Of a stretch of DNA of 64,000 bases, positions 27,683-37,440 are shown one piece after another; positions within the stretch are counted from its first letter, which is position 1; each line of letters begins with the position of its first letter. The notes below the pieces were generated by a model, which saw only the letters and a program-made list of their open reading frames with translations, ran no database searches and was not told the DNA's origin. The DNA is taken from assembly GCF_014695715.1 (NCBI RefSeq), contig NZ_JACJOT010000003.1:124001-188000 (forward strand), written 5' to 3'. Made by a program: the position numbers and the translations under genes. Origin of the DNA: Microcoleus sp. FACHB-68. GTDB lineage: Bacteria; Cyanobacteriota; Cyanobacteriia; Cyanobacteriales; Oscillatoriaceae.

Positions 27683-27783
27683 TATAGCAATCCTCTGTGA
27701 TTTTTCAAGGCTCATCAGCCCGAAAAACTTGTCGTGTGGGTATCTTGCTTGCACGAACGTACAACCGATTTAGGATTGCTATA
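27683..27783. repeat. 101-bp palindromic element with TATAGCAATCCT ends
   Basis: Perfect 12-bp terminal inverted repeats TATAGCAATCCT (27683-27694) and AGGATTGCTATA (27772-27783) enclose sequence with CTTGTCGTGTGGGTATCTTGC. No gene is present. It resembles short palindromic elements common in cyanobacterial intergenic DNA. The surrounding 27508-28046 is AT-rich and otherwise shows nothing. Confidence 0.7.
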
Positions 27784-28046
27784 TAGCCTAAAATTACATT
27801 TTTTACTTAATTCGCTCAACAAGGATGCCGCCGCTAATAAACACCTTTAGAATAGAATATAAAATTCGAGAAATGCTTATTTATTGGAAGGTCAGAAAAC
27901 CGCATCAGCTCATATTTTAATTAAGGTCAAAAAAATATTTTAACCACATAAAAACTTTTTAGAGGAATCAGTAGTTATTCATAGAACACTAGATTTTGTC
28001 CTGGCTCAATCAGAAACTTGAGGGAAGGCAAACCAACTAATTTGAC

Positions 28047-28788
28047 CTCTTGCAAAATTAAGACTCTCTAGCAATTTTTAGTTTGTAGTTGTAAATTCTA
28101 GCGCTCAGGTTTACTCGCAGTCCAACCCGTTTTCTGCGATTCCGATATCAACTATATAAAATTTTAAATATTTTCAAGAATCAAATCACATACTCAACTT
28201 TTATTCTGACTCTAGCGGTGCTTGTATTGTCTTGTTTTTGTTCTTTTGTTAACTTATATTTTTGGAAGTTTTTATAAGGATTTAGACTGTTAGTATGATA
28301 TCGGTTAATTCCGTGATATCCTTGCTCTGCAATTATCTCAATCTCTTGTATTAGTTTAATCTTAATCTCTTTAAATAAACGACGGCTTCCATCTCTGTTG
28401 TTTGCTTCGCGAGTTCTCGTTGACTCGGTAGGCTAAATTCTTGGGATTTAATTAACATCCCTTCAATTCTCTTGACTGTGCGTTGTGCTGTCGATTCGTG
28501 AATTCCCCAATCTTGGGCAATATGAAACAGTGTTCTATACTTTCGCTGATACTGTAATGTCAACAAAATTTGTCGGTTATTGATAGTTTAGCATAAATCC
28601 CTCGACTGCCCTGCAGGCGCTTTTCCTAAGAGTGGCACGATTTTACATAATGTTTCTATCGTAAAAATCTACTTCAGTTTAAACTTAGATGAGCAGGCTT
28701 GCAGAGCTTGTTTATATTTCATTCAGGAGTCTATAATCATTCGTAATTTCTTTTTTTATTTAACTCATTTTCCTGAATTTTGCAAGAG
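28047..28788 (-). mobile_element. Decayed IS5-type insertion sequence
   Basis: The boundaries are a perfect 13-bp terminal inverted repeat: CTCTTGCAAAATT at 28047-28059 and AATTTTGCAAGAG at 28776-28788. Inside is the broken transposase described separately. At ~742 bp the element is shorter than an intact copy would need to be, since the DDE core is deleted. No clear target duplication remains (flanks GAC and CTT). Group assignment within IS5 is by transposase resemblance only. Confidence 0.85.
28058..28722 (-). pseudogene. Broken IS5-family transposase
   Basis: Reading the minus strand from ATG at 28722: MKYKQ, then two in-frame stops, then LLTLQYQRKYRTLFHIAQDW and GIHESTAQRTVKRIE, the helix-turn-helix of this transposase group. 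About residue 100 the frame breaks. The segment after it (EIEIIAEQGYHGINRYH, LTKEQKQDNTSTARVRI) is the C-terminal third, with a further stop before YRNRRKRVGLRVNLSARIYN and a terminal stop at 28058. The central DDE residues are missing. So there is a large internal deletion plus at least three nonsense changes, and the element cannot move itself. The longest intact piece is 28351-28566. Confidence 0.87.
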
Positions 28789-29208
28789 CTTTTTTCTGCC
28801 GGCGCTCATTAACTGCAGCGGTTGACCAGGGCGCTTGTGTTAAAAAATGATGTCATCGGTGGTAAGCCGCTCCAACTGAGTTATTCGCCATTTGAGACAG
28901 GTTTTTTCGTTCACTTTCCCCCCATAATTCGCCGATATAATTCCTAACCCTATTTTTTGAGCTTGATGCGTTCAGACATCATCAAACCGTTAGCACCATC
29001 TCTGAAACCAAAGTGGCATGGCAGCGGGGGCTGTCTCTTTCATGAGTCAATCTTGAACGTAAAATCTCTTCTATGTCTAGATTAGACCTTTACTTACTTT
29101 CGATTTTTGTTTAAGTCCCGCTATTTAAACTTTTGGGAAGCGAAGGTTGACACAACATCCCTCGCTCTGCATGAAGCTGCTACCTCCAACATGATCTACC
29201 GATTCCTG
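28789..29208. other. Intergenic downstream of pPIWI_RE island
   Basis: 420 bp between the IS remnant and the end of the PIWI gene. No open frame, repeat or clear terminator was recognised. Confidence 0.5.
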
Positions 29209-32037
29209 TTAGTCAACAGATTCCTCTGAATCTTCTGATTCCTCGGATTCCTCTAATGAATCAACCGGATCTTTAGCACTAACTGCATACTCTTTAGCTA
29301 AAGTGGCAAACGGAAACGGAAACGGCAAAGAAACTTCTTTAGCGAAATATGGCCAGCGGTCTCTGAGACTGTGAACGAAATAAGCCAATTTTTTGGCCTC
29401 TATTCCAGGTGAATGAACCACCGCTATCTCTAGGAGTTTTGGGTTTCCATGTTGCCTGCTACCATTCTCAAGTCGAGACTGTTTTACTTGTAATGTATTT
29501 GTACCTTGTTCAGTATTTAACGGCTTTCTCATGCTTAGATAAAGCATATTTTTTCCACCATCACACACATCTTGCCAACCGAATAAACCGCTAGTTCGGC
29601 TGCCGGCAGAACCCTTGACAATACCAACAGGAACTTCACCGTTGCCTGCAACTCGCAACCGCACAAGCCACAAGCGATTTCGTTCTGATTCTGTCAAAAT
29701 ACGTTGTTTCAGTTCGTTGGGTAAATCGTTGGCGGGTAGTTTGGGGTTTTGTAACCACGTCAACATCTTGCGGGCATTTAGCGCTTCCGCCATGAATAGT
29801 ACACGAGGCAGTTCTTGATTTTCAACTGGAGTGTTTAGACAATCGCGCAAACAATCTGCCACAAACTGATTGAGAAGTTGTTGTTCGCGTATTTTCTCAC
29901 TTGATGGTCGTTCTTCACTGCTGTCACTAATCGTTTCATCAATATAAGAATCAACGTCCCACTTCTCAGTGATTAGAGCGCGAAGTCCGGCAGGATACGA
30001 TACCCATCTCTGCTTCAGAAATAAAGAAGGAGTGGTAACTTCTACAATTCCCTTTACTGGATTAACTCGCACCATCAATGCAACAGTAGCAGGCGTATTG
30101 CTAGCGGTTGTTTTGCGAGTGCGACGCAGGGTGCGGAAACACGTCAGCCATAAGTTTGGATCAATGCCATCTTTTTGTAAGCTAATTAGAGGAGCCGGCA
30201 GAATTCCAAATTGTCGCAATAAATCCGAGACAGCTTTTTGCACTCGATTAGAGGCATTTCTACTGAGAGATTTTCTACCCTTTTTTAGTTGGCCTGTTAC
30301 CGCATGAATATGTTGGTTAACATAGCCGGCTCGCATTGCCCCAATGCGTAGTGCCAGTTTGGGATCTGACTCTGGTGGGAAAAAGTATTCTTTTGGCTTA
30401 ATCTCGATTAAAGCACCGCTAAGTCCCTCTGATTTTGGTAGGGATGAACTAATTTGGTCAATGCGCTCATCAAGTAAATTAAGGCGTTTCTGTTGACGGT
30501 TGTTGCCTTTGACAGAGGAATCCTCAACATCAAGTTTTTGTGTCAAATCTTCGACGTGCTGAGTTTTGATGATCAGAGAACCTAACTGGCCTTCATAAAA
30601 AGCTTCTTCTTTCAGAACTCCAATAGGACTTTCATCACGCTGGACTTCACCTTTTTGAGACAAGTCAAGTAAATTACAGATTTCAGCAATCAGCGCGTCT
30701 CGACATTCTTTGGTTTCCCAGAGGATAAGTATTGTAGGTGGAATATTTTCAGACAAACGAAACAGAGCGGGTGAAGCGATTTTAGAGCGCAGCATTGGTG
30801 TAGATAGATCGTCTCGGTTTTTAGGTGATTTATCGCCTCTCTTCTTGGGAGTTCCACGCTCCCAGAAAAGCACAGATGTGCCAGCAACCTTCTGGGCTTC
30901 ACCCACTCGCTGAAGAGGTAAATTTTCCCCAACGAACTTATTTTGAATTGCCACATCCAGGCTAGCTAAATCTCGTGGACTGACGCCGCGAAGGCAAGGG
31001 AGTTTACCCCAAGAAGTATGGTAGGCAATTGCTACTTGTATCCCGCCTGGTTCTTCTCCAACAATTGACCATTGATGCTTAGGAGCTGAGGCTAAACTGT
31101 CAGGTTCAAAAAGGGGAGAATCGTTGATTTTAAGAAGCTCAGTAATAGCTCTTGGCCATCTTGGTTTTCTCCCTTCTTGCGTCATTATTTTCTTGATGCG
31201 TAAAGGCATAAAACAGAACGGCTGGTGAACTCCATCTAACCACCGATGATTATCACCAATATAAGCGGTAGCACCTCCAAAGGGAAATTTATCGAAAGGC
31301 TCCACAATCCATTGTCGCATTGAAAGTTGATGGTAAATGAGCGGGTCTTGACGCCAAGGAACCGTGTGCAGCTTAAAACGAATAACAAATGAGATATCGG
31401 CTATCCCCACTTGTTTGTTTTTCTCAATCAGCGAAACTGTATGAGGAGGCCATGACATCAATTCAGAACCCTGATTGAGGCTAGCAACTCGGTAGAATGT
31501 GAGTTCATACTGATTGTTATCGCCAAAGCAAATTTTAGGATTTTTGAGAAATTCAACAGCTAAGTAATCTGGAATTGCTTGGAAGCGGATATCATTGTAT
31601 AGATTTTCTGGCGGATTCAGCAGAGAATAATTTTTAGGCTTTTCCCAATGCCAAACATCATTATCTAGCTTCTCAAGAATCGACTCGACTTCATCCTCCC
31701 CCAAACAGTTGCTAAACTCTTCCCGTAGCCAATCTTTAATGAATTCAGGCAAGTCTGAAAGGTCAGCATCTTCTGTTGCAAACACCCAAGGCACAGCAGG
31801 ATACTTCCACCCTTGACGCGCAGTCTGGATGATTTTCGGAAAACTAGCAGCCATAATGGGATCAAGGGAACCCACCGGCACAGACGAATAGCCTTTCCCA
31901 AGCACCTTGACGCGCTTTTTTGCAAGAGATTGAGCAACTTGCTGCCATGCAGTAGGAACCTGGAGGGAAAAGAGCTCGTATTGCAGTTCTTTGGTCAATT
32001 TCCAGGCTCCGGGGAGAATTGTTTCAAATCCCTTCAT
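29209..32037 (-). CDS. pPIWI_RE module PIWI-fold protein
   Basis: ~942 residues; third gene of the pPIWI_RE three-gene island. The N-terminal half matches the module-X region (FETILPGAWKLTKELQYELFSL; later LSMRQWIVEPF). The C-terminal ~350 residues carry the RNase H-fold PIWI part: RKTTASNTPATVALMVRVNP, RNRLWLVRLRVAGNGEVP, KNMLYLSMRKPLN and PKLLEIAVVHSPG followed by AYFVHSLRDRWPYF. This family is named for conserved Arg and Glu residues and is predicted to bind nucleic-acid hybrids. The tail is Ser/Glu-rich. The ATG at 32037 (MKGFETI) is preferred over the longer frame from 32067: AAGGAA lies just upstream, and it overlaps the helicase stop by 14 bp, the usual translational coupling. Activity in this strain is untested. 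Confidence 0.87.
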   Translation of the reverse strand: MKGFETILPGAWKLTKELQYELFSLQVPTAWQQVAQSLAKKRVKVLGKGYSSVPVGSLDPIMAASFPKIIQTARQGWKYPAVPWVFATEDADLSDLPEFIKDWLREEFSNCLGEDEVESILEKLDNDVWHWEKPKNYSLLNPPENLYNDIRFQAIPDYLAVEFLKNPKICFGDNNQYELTFYRVASLNQGSELMSWPPHTVSLIEKNKQVGIADISFVIRFKLHTVPWRQDPLIYHQLSMRQWIVEPFDKFPFGGATAYIGDNHRWLDGVHQPFCFMPLRIKKIMTQEGRKPRWPRAITELLKINDSPLFEPDSLASAPKHQWSIVGEEPGGIQVAIAYHTSWGKLPCLRGVSPRDLASLDVAIQNKFVGENLPLQRVGEAQKVAGTSVLFWERGTPKKRGDKSPKNRDDLSTPMLRSKIASPALFRLSENIPPTILILWETKECRDALIAEICNLLDLSQKGEVQRDESPIGVLKEEAFYEGQLGSLIIKTQHVEDLTQKLDVEDSSVKGNNRQQKRLNLLDERIDQISSSLPKSEGLSGALIEIKPKEYFFPPESDPKLALRIGAMRAGYVNQHIHAVTGQLKKGRKSLSRNASNRVQKAVSDLLRQFGILPAPLISLQKDGIDPNLWLTCFRTLRRTRKTTASNTPATVALMVRVNPVKGIVEVTTPSLFLKQRWVSYPAGLRALITEKWDVDSYIDETISDSSEERPSSEKIREQQLLNQFVADCLRDCLNTPVENQELPRVLFMAEALNARKMLTWLQNPKLPANDLPNELKQRILTESERNRLWLVRLRVAGNGEVPVGIVKGSAGSRTSGLFGWQDVCDGGKNMLYLSMRKPLNTEQGTNTLQVKQSRLENGSRQHGNPKLLEIAVVHSPGIEAKKLAYFVHSLRDRWPYFAKEVSLPFPFPFATLAKEYAVSAKDPVDSLEESEESEDSEESVD

Positions 32038-35000
32038 AGCGTAATTCCTTTGTTTGTTTGAGTGCATTGAAGAACGCTCCGTAAAGCGCTCGCGCTAAGG
32101 TTCTTTCACTAGGTTGTTTCTCTTCACCCTCAACCGAGAGTTGAAGTTCTTTGATAATTCCCACCAAAAGAGAGGTAGCTTTGCTGTCGAATTCCCCTTC
32201 GGCTGATTTTGGGGCAAACTTGACATCCAAAAAATGAACGAGACAAGGAACACCTCCTCGCACTAAACGCCCAATGATTTGCCAGATACTGACTAGCTGA
32301 GTCCAGCAAAGTACAGAGCGCTCATCATCCGTCAACTGTTTAAAAGACATCGCCCGACAGCTCAAGTCGAGCATCTTTGCCACTGCATACTTGTAAAATT
32401 CGTCCTCAACATTTGTCAGTGTCAAAGCGTCACCACGCCGTTGCATTGGCTCGTACAGAGCAGAATTAGAAGCATTTTCTAGCGTCCAATTGTTAAGTTG
32501 CTGGACAGTGGTTTGCCAATCATCTGGCACTGGCATAGGCCGGCATAAGAACACTGCTGCTCCAAAGGCTGCTATTCGGCTATCGTTGAGGATGTTGTGG
32601 CCTCTTTCTAGGGCCATTAAAGGCGCTACTACAATCTGGGTAGGAAGCTGTTTCAAATCCCGAATTTTGCCCCGACGTATTCCGCTCAAATTAGCTGGAG
32701 CATTATCGCGACGAAGGACTTTGATTTCGTCAATATTTTCAACGCGATAAACCGATTTCAAAACCGACTCAACCTTTTCTGCTTCTTCATAGCTATTAGT
32801 AATAACCAGCAACCGCTGGCGATCACCCCACCGCTGCGGGTCAAGCTGTTCTTTATCCTTCAACACCTCAAATAATTGTTCAATAAAGCTCTTAGCGTGT
32901 CCAGGTTTATTACAGATAGCCTTAACCATCTCTTCAGCCTTGTATTTCCGCACAGCAGGTGGTTGTCCCGATAGAGCGATGAACTTGCCTGCACTCTGTT
33001 GTGGCCTGAAGAAAAACTCACTTTCGCCAATTCCTGCATCGCCGGCTTTGTCATTATTCGCTGCCGGTTCTAGCAATATTTTGGGTGTTTTCTGAATGTG
33101 ATAAGCTGGAGCGCCAGGAGCATAGCTCGTGCCTGAAATCAACACTGTATGGGGACCATCCCAACCGTCAGCAGCCCATAGAGTGGGGAAATTTAGAAGT
33201 AAGTAGCGGCCCACTCCAACATAGCGGAAATACTCTAATTTTCCACCTCTGTTATTTCCATATTCAGGCATATATTTAAAGCCCAAAATATTACCCACAG
33301 GTGCAGATGGCAGGATCGGCAAATAGTCCAGAGGCGGACGATACACGAGGGAAAGGCTTGTGTCGTGCAAATCAATAAGACCTGTCCGCGTTAATGCGCT
33401 TAAATGATCATCAACTAGAAACGCTAAACGATTCGTCAGCACCGCTACGAGAATCGCGAAGTATAAGTGGTGTGTCGTTTCCTCAAACTTACTGTTGTCA
33501 GTGATAGAAATTTCCAAAGATTTAAGCCACTTATTGAGCCACCCAGCCACTTCATCTAATGCTGCTCCTTCGCTCTCTGCACTCAATAGAATAGAGGCAA
33601 TCTGCGAAAGTTCTCCTCCTTTACGGTGATTGAGAGGAGCTTGCAAAAAATTCTCTATTGTCTGCAATATCTGTTTGCGCCGCTGGCGTTCCTTATCAGG
33701 TGGCAAGCCGGCCTCAATTCGTTTTAGCCGTTGTTCGCTGCGTTCTTTACGGGATAGTTTAGTTTTGGGTTTCTCATTCTCTATGTGCGGTGGAGGTTCG
33801 AGGAGATCACGGATAATATGGGAAAATACAGAACGAGCTGTGAAAGGATTTGAGCCTAACCATTCAACGAGTTTAGGTTGACTATGCAGTTTAGGAAGAA
33901 TAATGTCAGTCGCAATTTGAGCGTAGTCATTTGCTTTTTTAGCAGATGCTAATAATTCAGCTCCCATGCTGCGGCGGTCGGAATGGTAAATCGCCGTCGG
34001 AAACTTGAGTCCGAGTTGATTTAATAATGACCTTTCTGAACCATCAACTAACACTTCATCAGGAGCAAAAGCTTCGTCAAATTGCACCTGTACCCGATCA
34101 GCTTCGTCAATAAATAGAAAATTGCATTCGCGGTAAACGGCTTCAGCAAACGTAAGTTTTTCCTCAAAAATTTGGCGGGGTACGCGGGTGTGAATTAAGC
34201 TAGCACTTGTTAATACCCACACTAAAGATTGCCCGATGTCTCGTTCCAGCTGGTGGCGCGGACATTTGTAATAAAAAGGACAGGTAGATTTATCTTTAGT
34301 CTCGTCTTCCTCCCAATCGTCTAAATCCTCCGAGTCTACGTCATTGTCTTTTTTGAGGCTGGTTCCTTTTTGGTAAAGATTGTGACAAGGTTCAGAGCCA
34401 AATTCCCACTTATCCTCTGATTGCACTAAAGCGAGTAAGGGACAGACAGGGCTAAACCAGCGCCATGCTGGATGAATCGCACCTTGTTCAATTTCTTCAC
34501 CCATTGTTGCTAAAATGGGTTCGTAAACTTTTTCTAATTGTTGTGAGCGATCACTCCCTAGTACGGGAGCCGCAGGAATGCCCATTCCATGCCAAAATAG
34601 AGAAGCGAGGCGCACGGCTGCTACTACATCATTGACGATTAAAGCGCAACGATATCCCTGTTTTGCCAAATGGTAAATAAGAATTTCGAGCAGCGTTGAT
34701 TTGCCAACATTTAATAAACCGACAATGTGAACGAGTTGTTCTAATTTCAGTTCACAACCTGGATAAAAATCATCCCTAGATTCGTCATATAGCCGTAAGG
34801 CAATGCCCTGAAGCCGGCTATAGTAATTTTCTGGCTCGTGCCCTGATTCAGCCAGTTGACTATCCATTTCCTGGGCAGAACTCAGTAACTCCTTTAAAGT
34901 GACGGTATGAGAAGGATTCTCTTGAGTGCGCGTCCGGTGAAAAGATACTTGTGGTGAGGATGAAAGATGAGAAACAGCTTGAGGAATATTGATGGGAATC

Positions 35001-35557
35001 TCAAGAGGAGCATTTCCTTTTTGGGAAATTTTGGCATACCAATACCCAGAAGTTGCTAGTTGAATTTTTTGTTTTTTGTGTGGTGGGCTTGATGATAAGG
35101 TTTGCCGATATATCTGCAAGCGTTTGGGGTAGGTACTTGAGGAAATTAATTGCGGGGCTTGGTTGATGTTTATCAAGCTATAGATTCTCAAAATTTCTGG
35201 AACTTTGATGTAATCCTTGAGCGCCCGTTCCCATTGATTCCCTTTGCGACGCACCAGATAAAAACGGGCCGTTTGTACCAGTCTCCAGTTGGCATCACTT
35301 TGCAGAACTTCAACCGGAAATCGATAGCCGGCAAGTAAAGCTGAGACTGAAGTTGCATTTTCTTCAGGGGCTATTTCTTTCAGCAAGGTTAGCCCTAATT
35401 CGACTTCGGTAATGAGTTGAGATAGGCGCTCGACTTCTCGCTTCTGGACTAGGTGATCAGCAGCTTCAGTCATGTTATAAGCAACATAGGCTTTTAAATC
35501 ATCTGACTTCCGCAAAGCCTCGCGTAATTTTTGCCCCCATTTCGCAATGTTACGCAT
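32024..35557 (-). CDS. pPIWI_RE island helicase (XPD/DinG-like)
   Basis: 1177-residue superfamily 2 helicase. The first ~270 residues match the island-specific helical N-terminal region (often called domain Z). Walker A is GLLNVGKST (280-288) and motif II is DEAD (484-487) in FLFIDEADRV. Between them are four cysteines, C372, C391, C426 and C432 (the last pair in CPFYYKCPRH), placed as in the Fe-S domain of XPD and DinG, with an acidic insert between the second and third. A C-terminal QIIGRLVRGG gives motif VI. DinG relatives unwind R-loops and DNA-RNA hybrids, which fits a PIWI partner. Its ATG overlaps the REase gene stop by 8 bp, so the three genes are one operon. Confidence 0.9.
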   Translation of the reverse strand: MRNIAKWGQKLREALRKSDDLKAYVAYNMTEAADHLVQKREVERLSQLITEVELGLTLLKEIAPEENATSVSALLAGYRFPVEVLQSDANWRLVQTARFYLVRRKGNQWERALKDYIKVPEILRIYSLININQAPQLISSSTYPKRLQIYRQTLSSSPPHKKQKIQLATSGYWYAKISQKGNAPLEIPINIPQAVSHLSSSPQVSFHRTRTQENPSHTVTLKELLSSAQEMDSQLAESGHEPENYYSRLQGIALRLYDESRDDFYPGCELKLEQLVHIVGLLNVGKSTLLEILIYHLAKQGYRCALIVNDVVAAVRLASLFWHGMGIPAAPVLGSDRSQQLEKVYEPILATMGEEIEQGAIHPAWRWFSPVCPLLALVQSEDKWEFGSEPCHNLYQKGTSLKKDNDVDSEDLDDWEEDETKDKSTCPFYYKCPRHQLERDIGQSLVWVLTSASLIHTRVPRQIFEEKLTFAEAVYRECNFLFIDEADRVQVQFDEAFAPDEVLVDGSERSLLNQLGLKFPTAIYHSDRRSMGAELLASAKKANDYAQIATDIILPKLHSQPKLVEWLGSNPFTARSVFSHIIRDLLEPPPHIENEKPKTKLSRKERSEQRLKRIEAGLPPDKERQRRKQILQTIENFLQAPLNHRKGGELSQIASILLSAESEGAALDEVAGWLNKWLKSLEISITDNSKFEETTHHLYFAILVAVLTNRLAFLVDDHLSALTRTGLIDLHDTSLSLVYRPPLDYLPILPSAPVGNILGFKYMPEYGNNRGGKLEYFRYVGVGRYLLLNFPTLWAADGWDGPHTVLISGTSYAPGAPAYHIQKTPKILLEPAANNDKAGDAGIGESEFFFRPQQSAGKFIALSGQPPAVRKYKAEEMVKAICNKPGHAKSFIEQLFEVLKDKEQLDPQRWGDRQRLLVITNSYEEAEKVESVLKSVYRVENIDEIKVLRRDNAPANLSGIRRGKIRDLKQLPTQIVVAPLMALERGHNILNDSRIAAFGAAVFLCRPMPVPDDWQTTVQQLNNWTLENASNSALYEPMQRRGDALTLTNVEDEFYKYAVAKMLDLSCRAMSFKQLTDDERSVLCWTQLVSIWQIIGRLVRGGVPCLVHFLDVKFAPKSAEGEFDSKATSLLVGIIKELQLSVEGEEKQPSERTLARALYGAFFNALKQTKELRYEGI

Positions 35558-36869
35558 TGTTTTTCTTCTCTAAAATTTGTTTTGCTTGGGAGATAATTTC
35601 ACTCATTAGCATCAAACGCACTCCACCTAATTCTGGTTCGATTTGTCGGCGCTCTACCTTAATCCGCAACACTTCTTCTCGCTCAGAAGGGAAGACAACA
35701 AAGGTTTCTGTCATATCGGTTCGATACTGTACTTTCTCCAAACGCTCTTCATCCAGATACGACCAATCTTTGACATCAATAGCCCAGCGGATTTTTTTGC
35801 TAAATTCCACGAGCAAGTCAAATTCATCAATTTCTGGCCACAGGGTAACGCGGATGCCTAATTTTGTGAGAGTTTCTGCTAATTGAATTTCCCAAATTCC
35901 AGGAATTGTCCCGTAACGATGCACACCTGGAGTTAAAACTTTCCAATTTTCTGCATCATCTTTGGGAATTGGTGGCAGTGGCGGAAGATGTAGTTGGGCG
36001 CTGAGTTTTTCGCAAGTTATGTTTCGGCAGCTATAGGTTTTATATTGATGGCGGCGCATTACATATTTGCAGCGAGAGCAAAGATGATAGCTATTTTCTT
36101 CTGCTAAATCGACTAAATTGATGTATGTTTTTAGCAAGAATTCGCGCAGAGGTCTGAGTTGGGTCGAAGACAAAAGCCGGCGGTATTGTGAGTAGGAGAG
36201 GACGGGACGTTCAATAATGAGTTTACGGTACGCGCGATAGGCTTCTTCTAGTTGATGAACTCGGCAATGTTCGACAACATCTTGTAAGATTTTCTCTTGC
36301 ACCTGTAGTTCTACGTCGCCACCTGTTACTTGCCACTGTTGGGCAAAGTCGGAAAGTAACTCGTCTTCAATGAGGGTGACATCTGGCGAAAGGTGTTTAA
36401 TTTCTGCTGCCGGCTTCCACTCAACTATTGGATTTTTTGCCCAATCAAAAAATTCTGGGAGGTTTGAGGGAGCTGTTTCATCTCCTTGCAGTAAAGATGT
36501 TAGGTACATTCGGGACATCCCGATGCGGAGAGCTTGTGGAATAATGTCCGAGCGCTGCTTTATCCGTTCTTGGCTTTCCCACTGTGCCAGTCCCGTTGCT
36601 AGATAGCGCAATGTTTCCGGTACTGATATCTGTAATTCGGGTTCAACTGTAGGGTCGCTTGCAAGCAGGCGGAGACTGCGGGCGGCATTATCTTCCCACT
36701 CCACGTCGATGCCTCGCATAGTCTGCAACCAGCGTTGCAGCGTTGCTTTCTGGCGGGTTTGCATTCCCAGTTCTACGCATAACTCTTCCAGCGTTGGCCC
36801 CTCTTTGTGAACGCGAAACCACTCTCGCAGCCCCTCTATGATTTTGTCTCGATGTCTGGTGACTTTCAC
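35550..36869 (-). CDS. pPIWI_RE island restriction-endonuclease-fold protein
   Basis: 439 residues; first gene of the island. Residues ~8-58 form a LexA-like winged helix (REWFRVHKEGPTLEELCVEL, QKATLQRWLQTM). A helical middle (~80-255), matching the island's domain Y region, is followed by a zinc finger C264/C267/C281/C286. The C-terminal domain has REase-type residues: E327 in WEIQLAE, D351 in DEFDLLVEF and D365-x-K367 in WAIDVKDWS, a PD-(D/E)xK-like set with Asp at the third position. It could nick or cut the target the PIWI protein marks, and its wing could also bind the promoter. The start is GTG at 36869 with AGGAGG eight bases upstream. Confidence 0.88.
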   Translation of the reverse strand: MKVTRHRDKIIEGLREWFRVHKEGPTLEELCVELGMQTRQKATLQRWLQTMRGIDVEWEDNAARSLRLLASDPTVEPELQISVPETLRYLATGLAQWESQERIKQRSDIIPQALRIGMSRMYLTSLLQGDETAPSNLPEFFDWAKNPIVEWKPAAEIKHLSPDVTLIEDELLSDFAQQWQVTGGDVELQVQEKILQDVVEHCRVHQLEEAYRAYRKLIIERPVLSYSQYRRLLSSTQLRPLREFLLKTYINLVDLAEENSYHLCSRCKYVMRRHQYKTYSCRNITCEKLSAQLHLPPLPPIPKDDAENWKVLTPGVHRYGTIPGIWEIQLAETLTKLGIRVTLWPEIDEFDLLVEFSKKIRWAIDVKDWSYLDEERLEKVQYRTDMTETFVVFPSEREEVLRIKVERRQIEPELGGVRLMLMSEIISQAKQILEKKNNA

Positions 36870-36901
36870 GGCCCACCCTCCTAAATCTAGGGTTCGACCC
36901 C

Positions 36902-36931
36902 ATTCTCACGCCCCTATCACCAGTGTGTCAA
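36902..36931 (-). promoter_or_regulatory. Promoter of the pPIWI_RE operon
   Basis: On the minus strand a perfect -35 TTGACA (36926-36931) is followed, after 18 bp, by GAGAAT (36902-36907) as a four-of-six -10. The GTG start lies 32 bp downstream with AGGAGG between. This is the best-looking promoter in the window. Confidence 0.6.
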
Positions 36932-36942
36932 GGAATTTTTTC

Positions 36943-36970
36943 AATGTTTCCATAATGTTTCCAATGTTTC
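36943..36970. promoter_or_regulatory. Three direct AATGTTTC repeats upstream of pPIWI_RE promoter
   Basis: AATGTTTC occurs at 36943-36950, 36954-36961 and 36963-36970 (spacings 11 and 9), ending 12 bp upstream of the -35 box. Near-helical spacing of identical octamers suggests a protein-binding array, either an activator site or an autoregulatory site for the winged-helix REase protein. Confidence 0.5.
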
Positions 36971-37440
36971 AATTTTTATTGCTCGACGCCATGTTGAGGT
37001 GATCACCGGGCGCGTGCTGATGGAAACTCTTGTGCGATTAATTCCCACTGCTCCCACGTCAAATTACGCTTAATATGCTGCACGTCATTTGCTCACAAAG
37101 TGGGTGTTTATAATCTTCAATATTTCAGCTTAAGTCTTGTAAGCTTTTTGAAAACAGTCCCCTCTTTTCAAAAGAGGATAACGCAGCCGGCCAGCCGGCA
37201 TAAACAGATGATTTATCTGCGGTGATCAGAAGTTATGAAATCCCAAAGATGGATTTTCGCAATAAGTGAGCTGATTATGCCGGCATCTGCCGTACATAAA
37301 GGAAGGCTATTGCATTTTTCCTGTCTTTTTCAACCACGCCGAGCCTTTATTGTTACAAAAAATGCAACTGAGGAACGTTTGCACTTAAGCCGTGTCATCT
37401 TTAAAGCGAACGAACTTAATATCTCAGACAAAGAATTGCT
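36971..37440. other. Intergenic between pPIWI_RE operon and VIT/VWA gene
   Basis: 470 bp with no gene supported. A frame at 37235-37444 overlaps the next start by 4 bp but has no recognisable content and no ribosome binding site. Confidence 0.5.
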
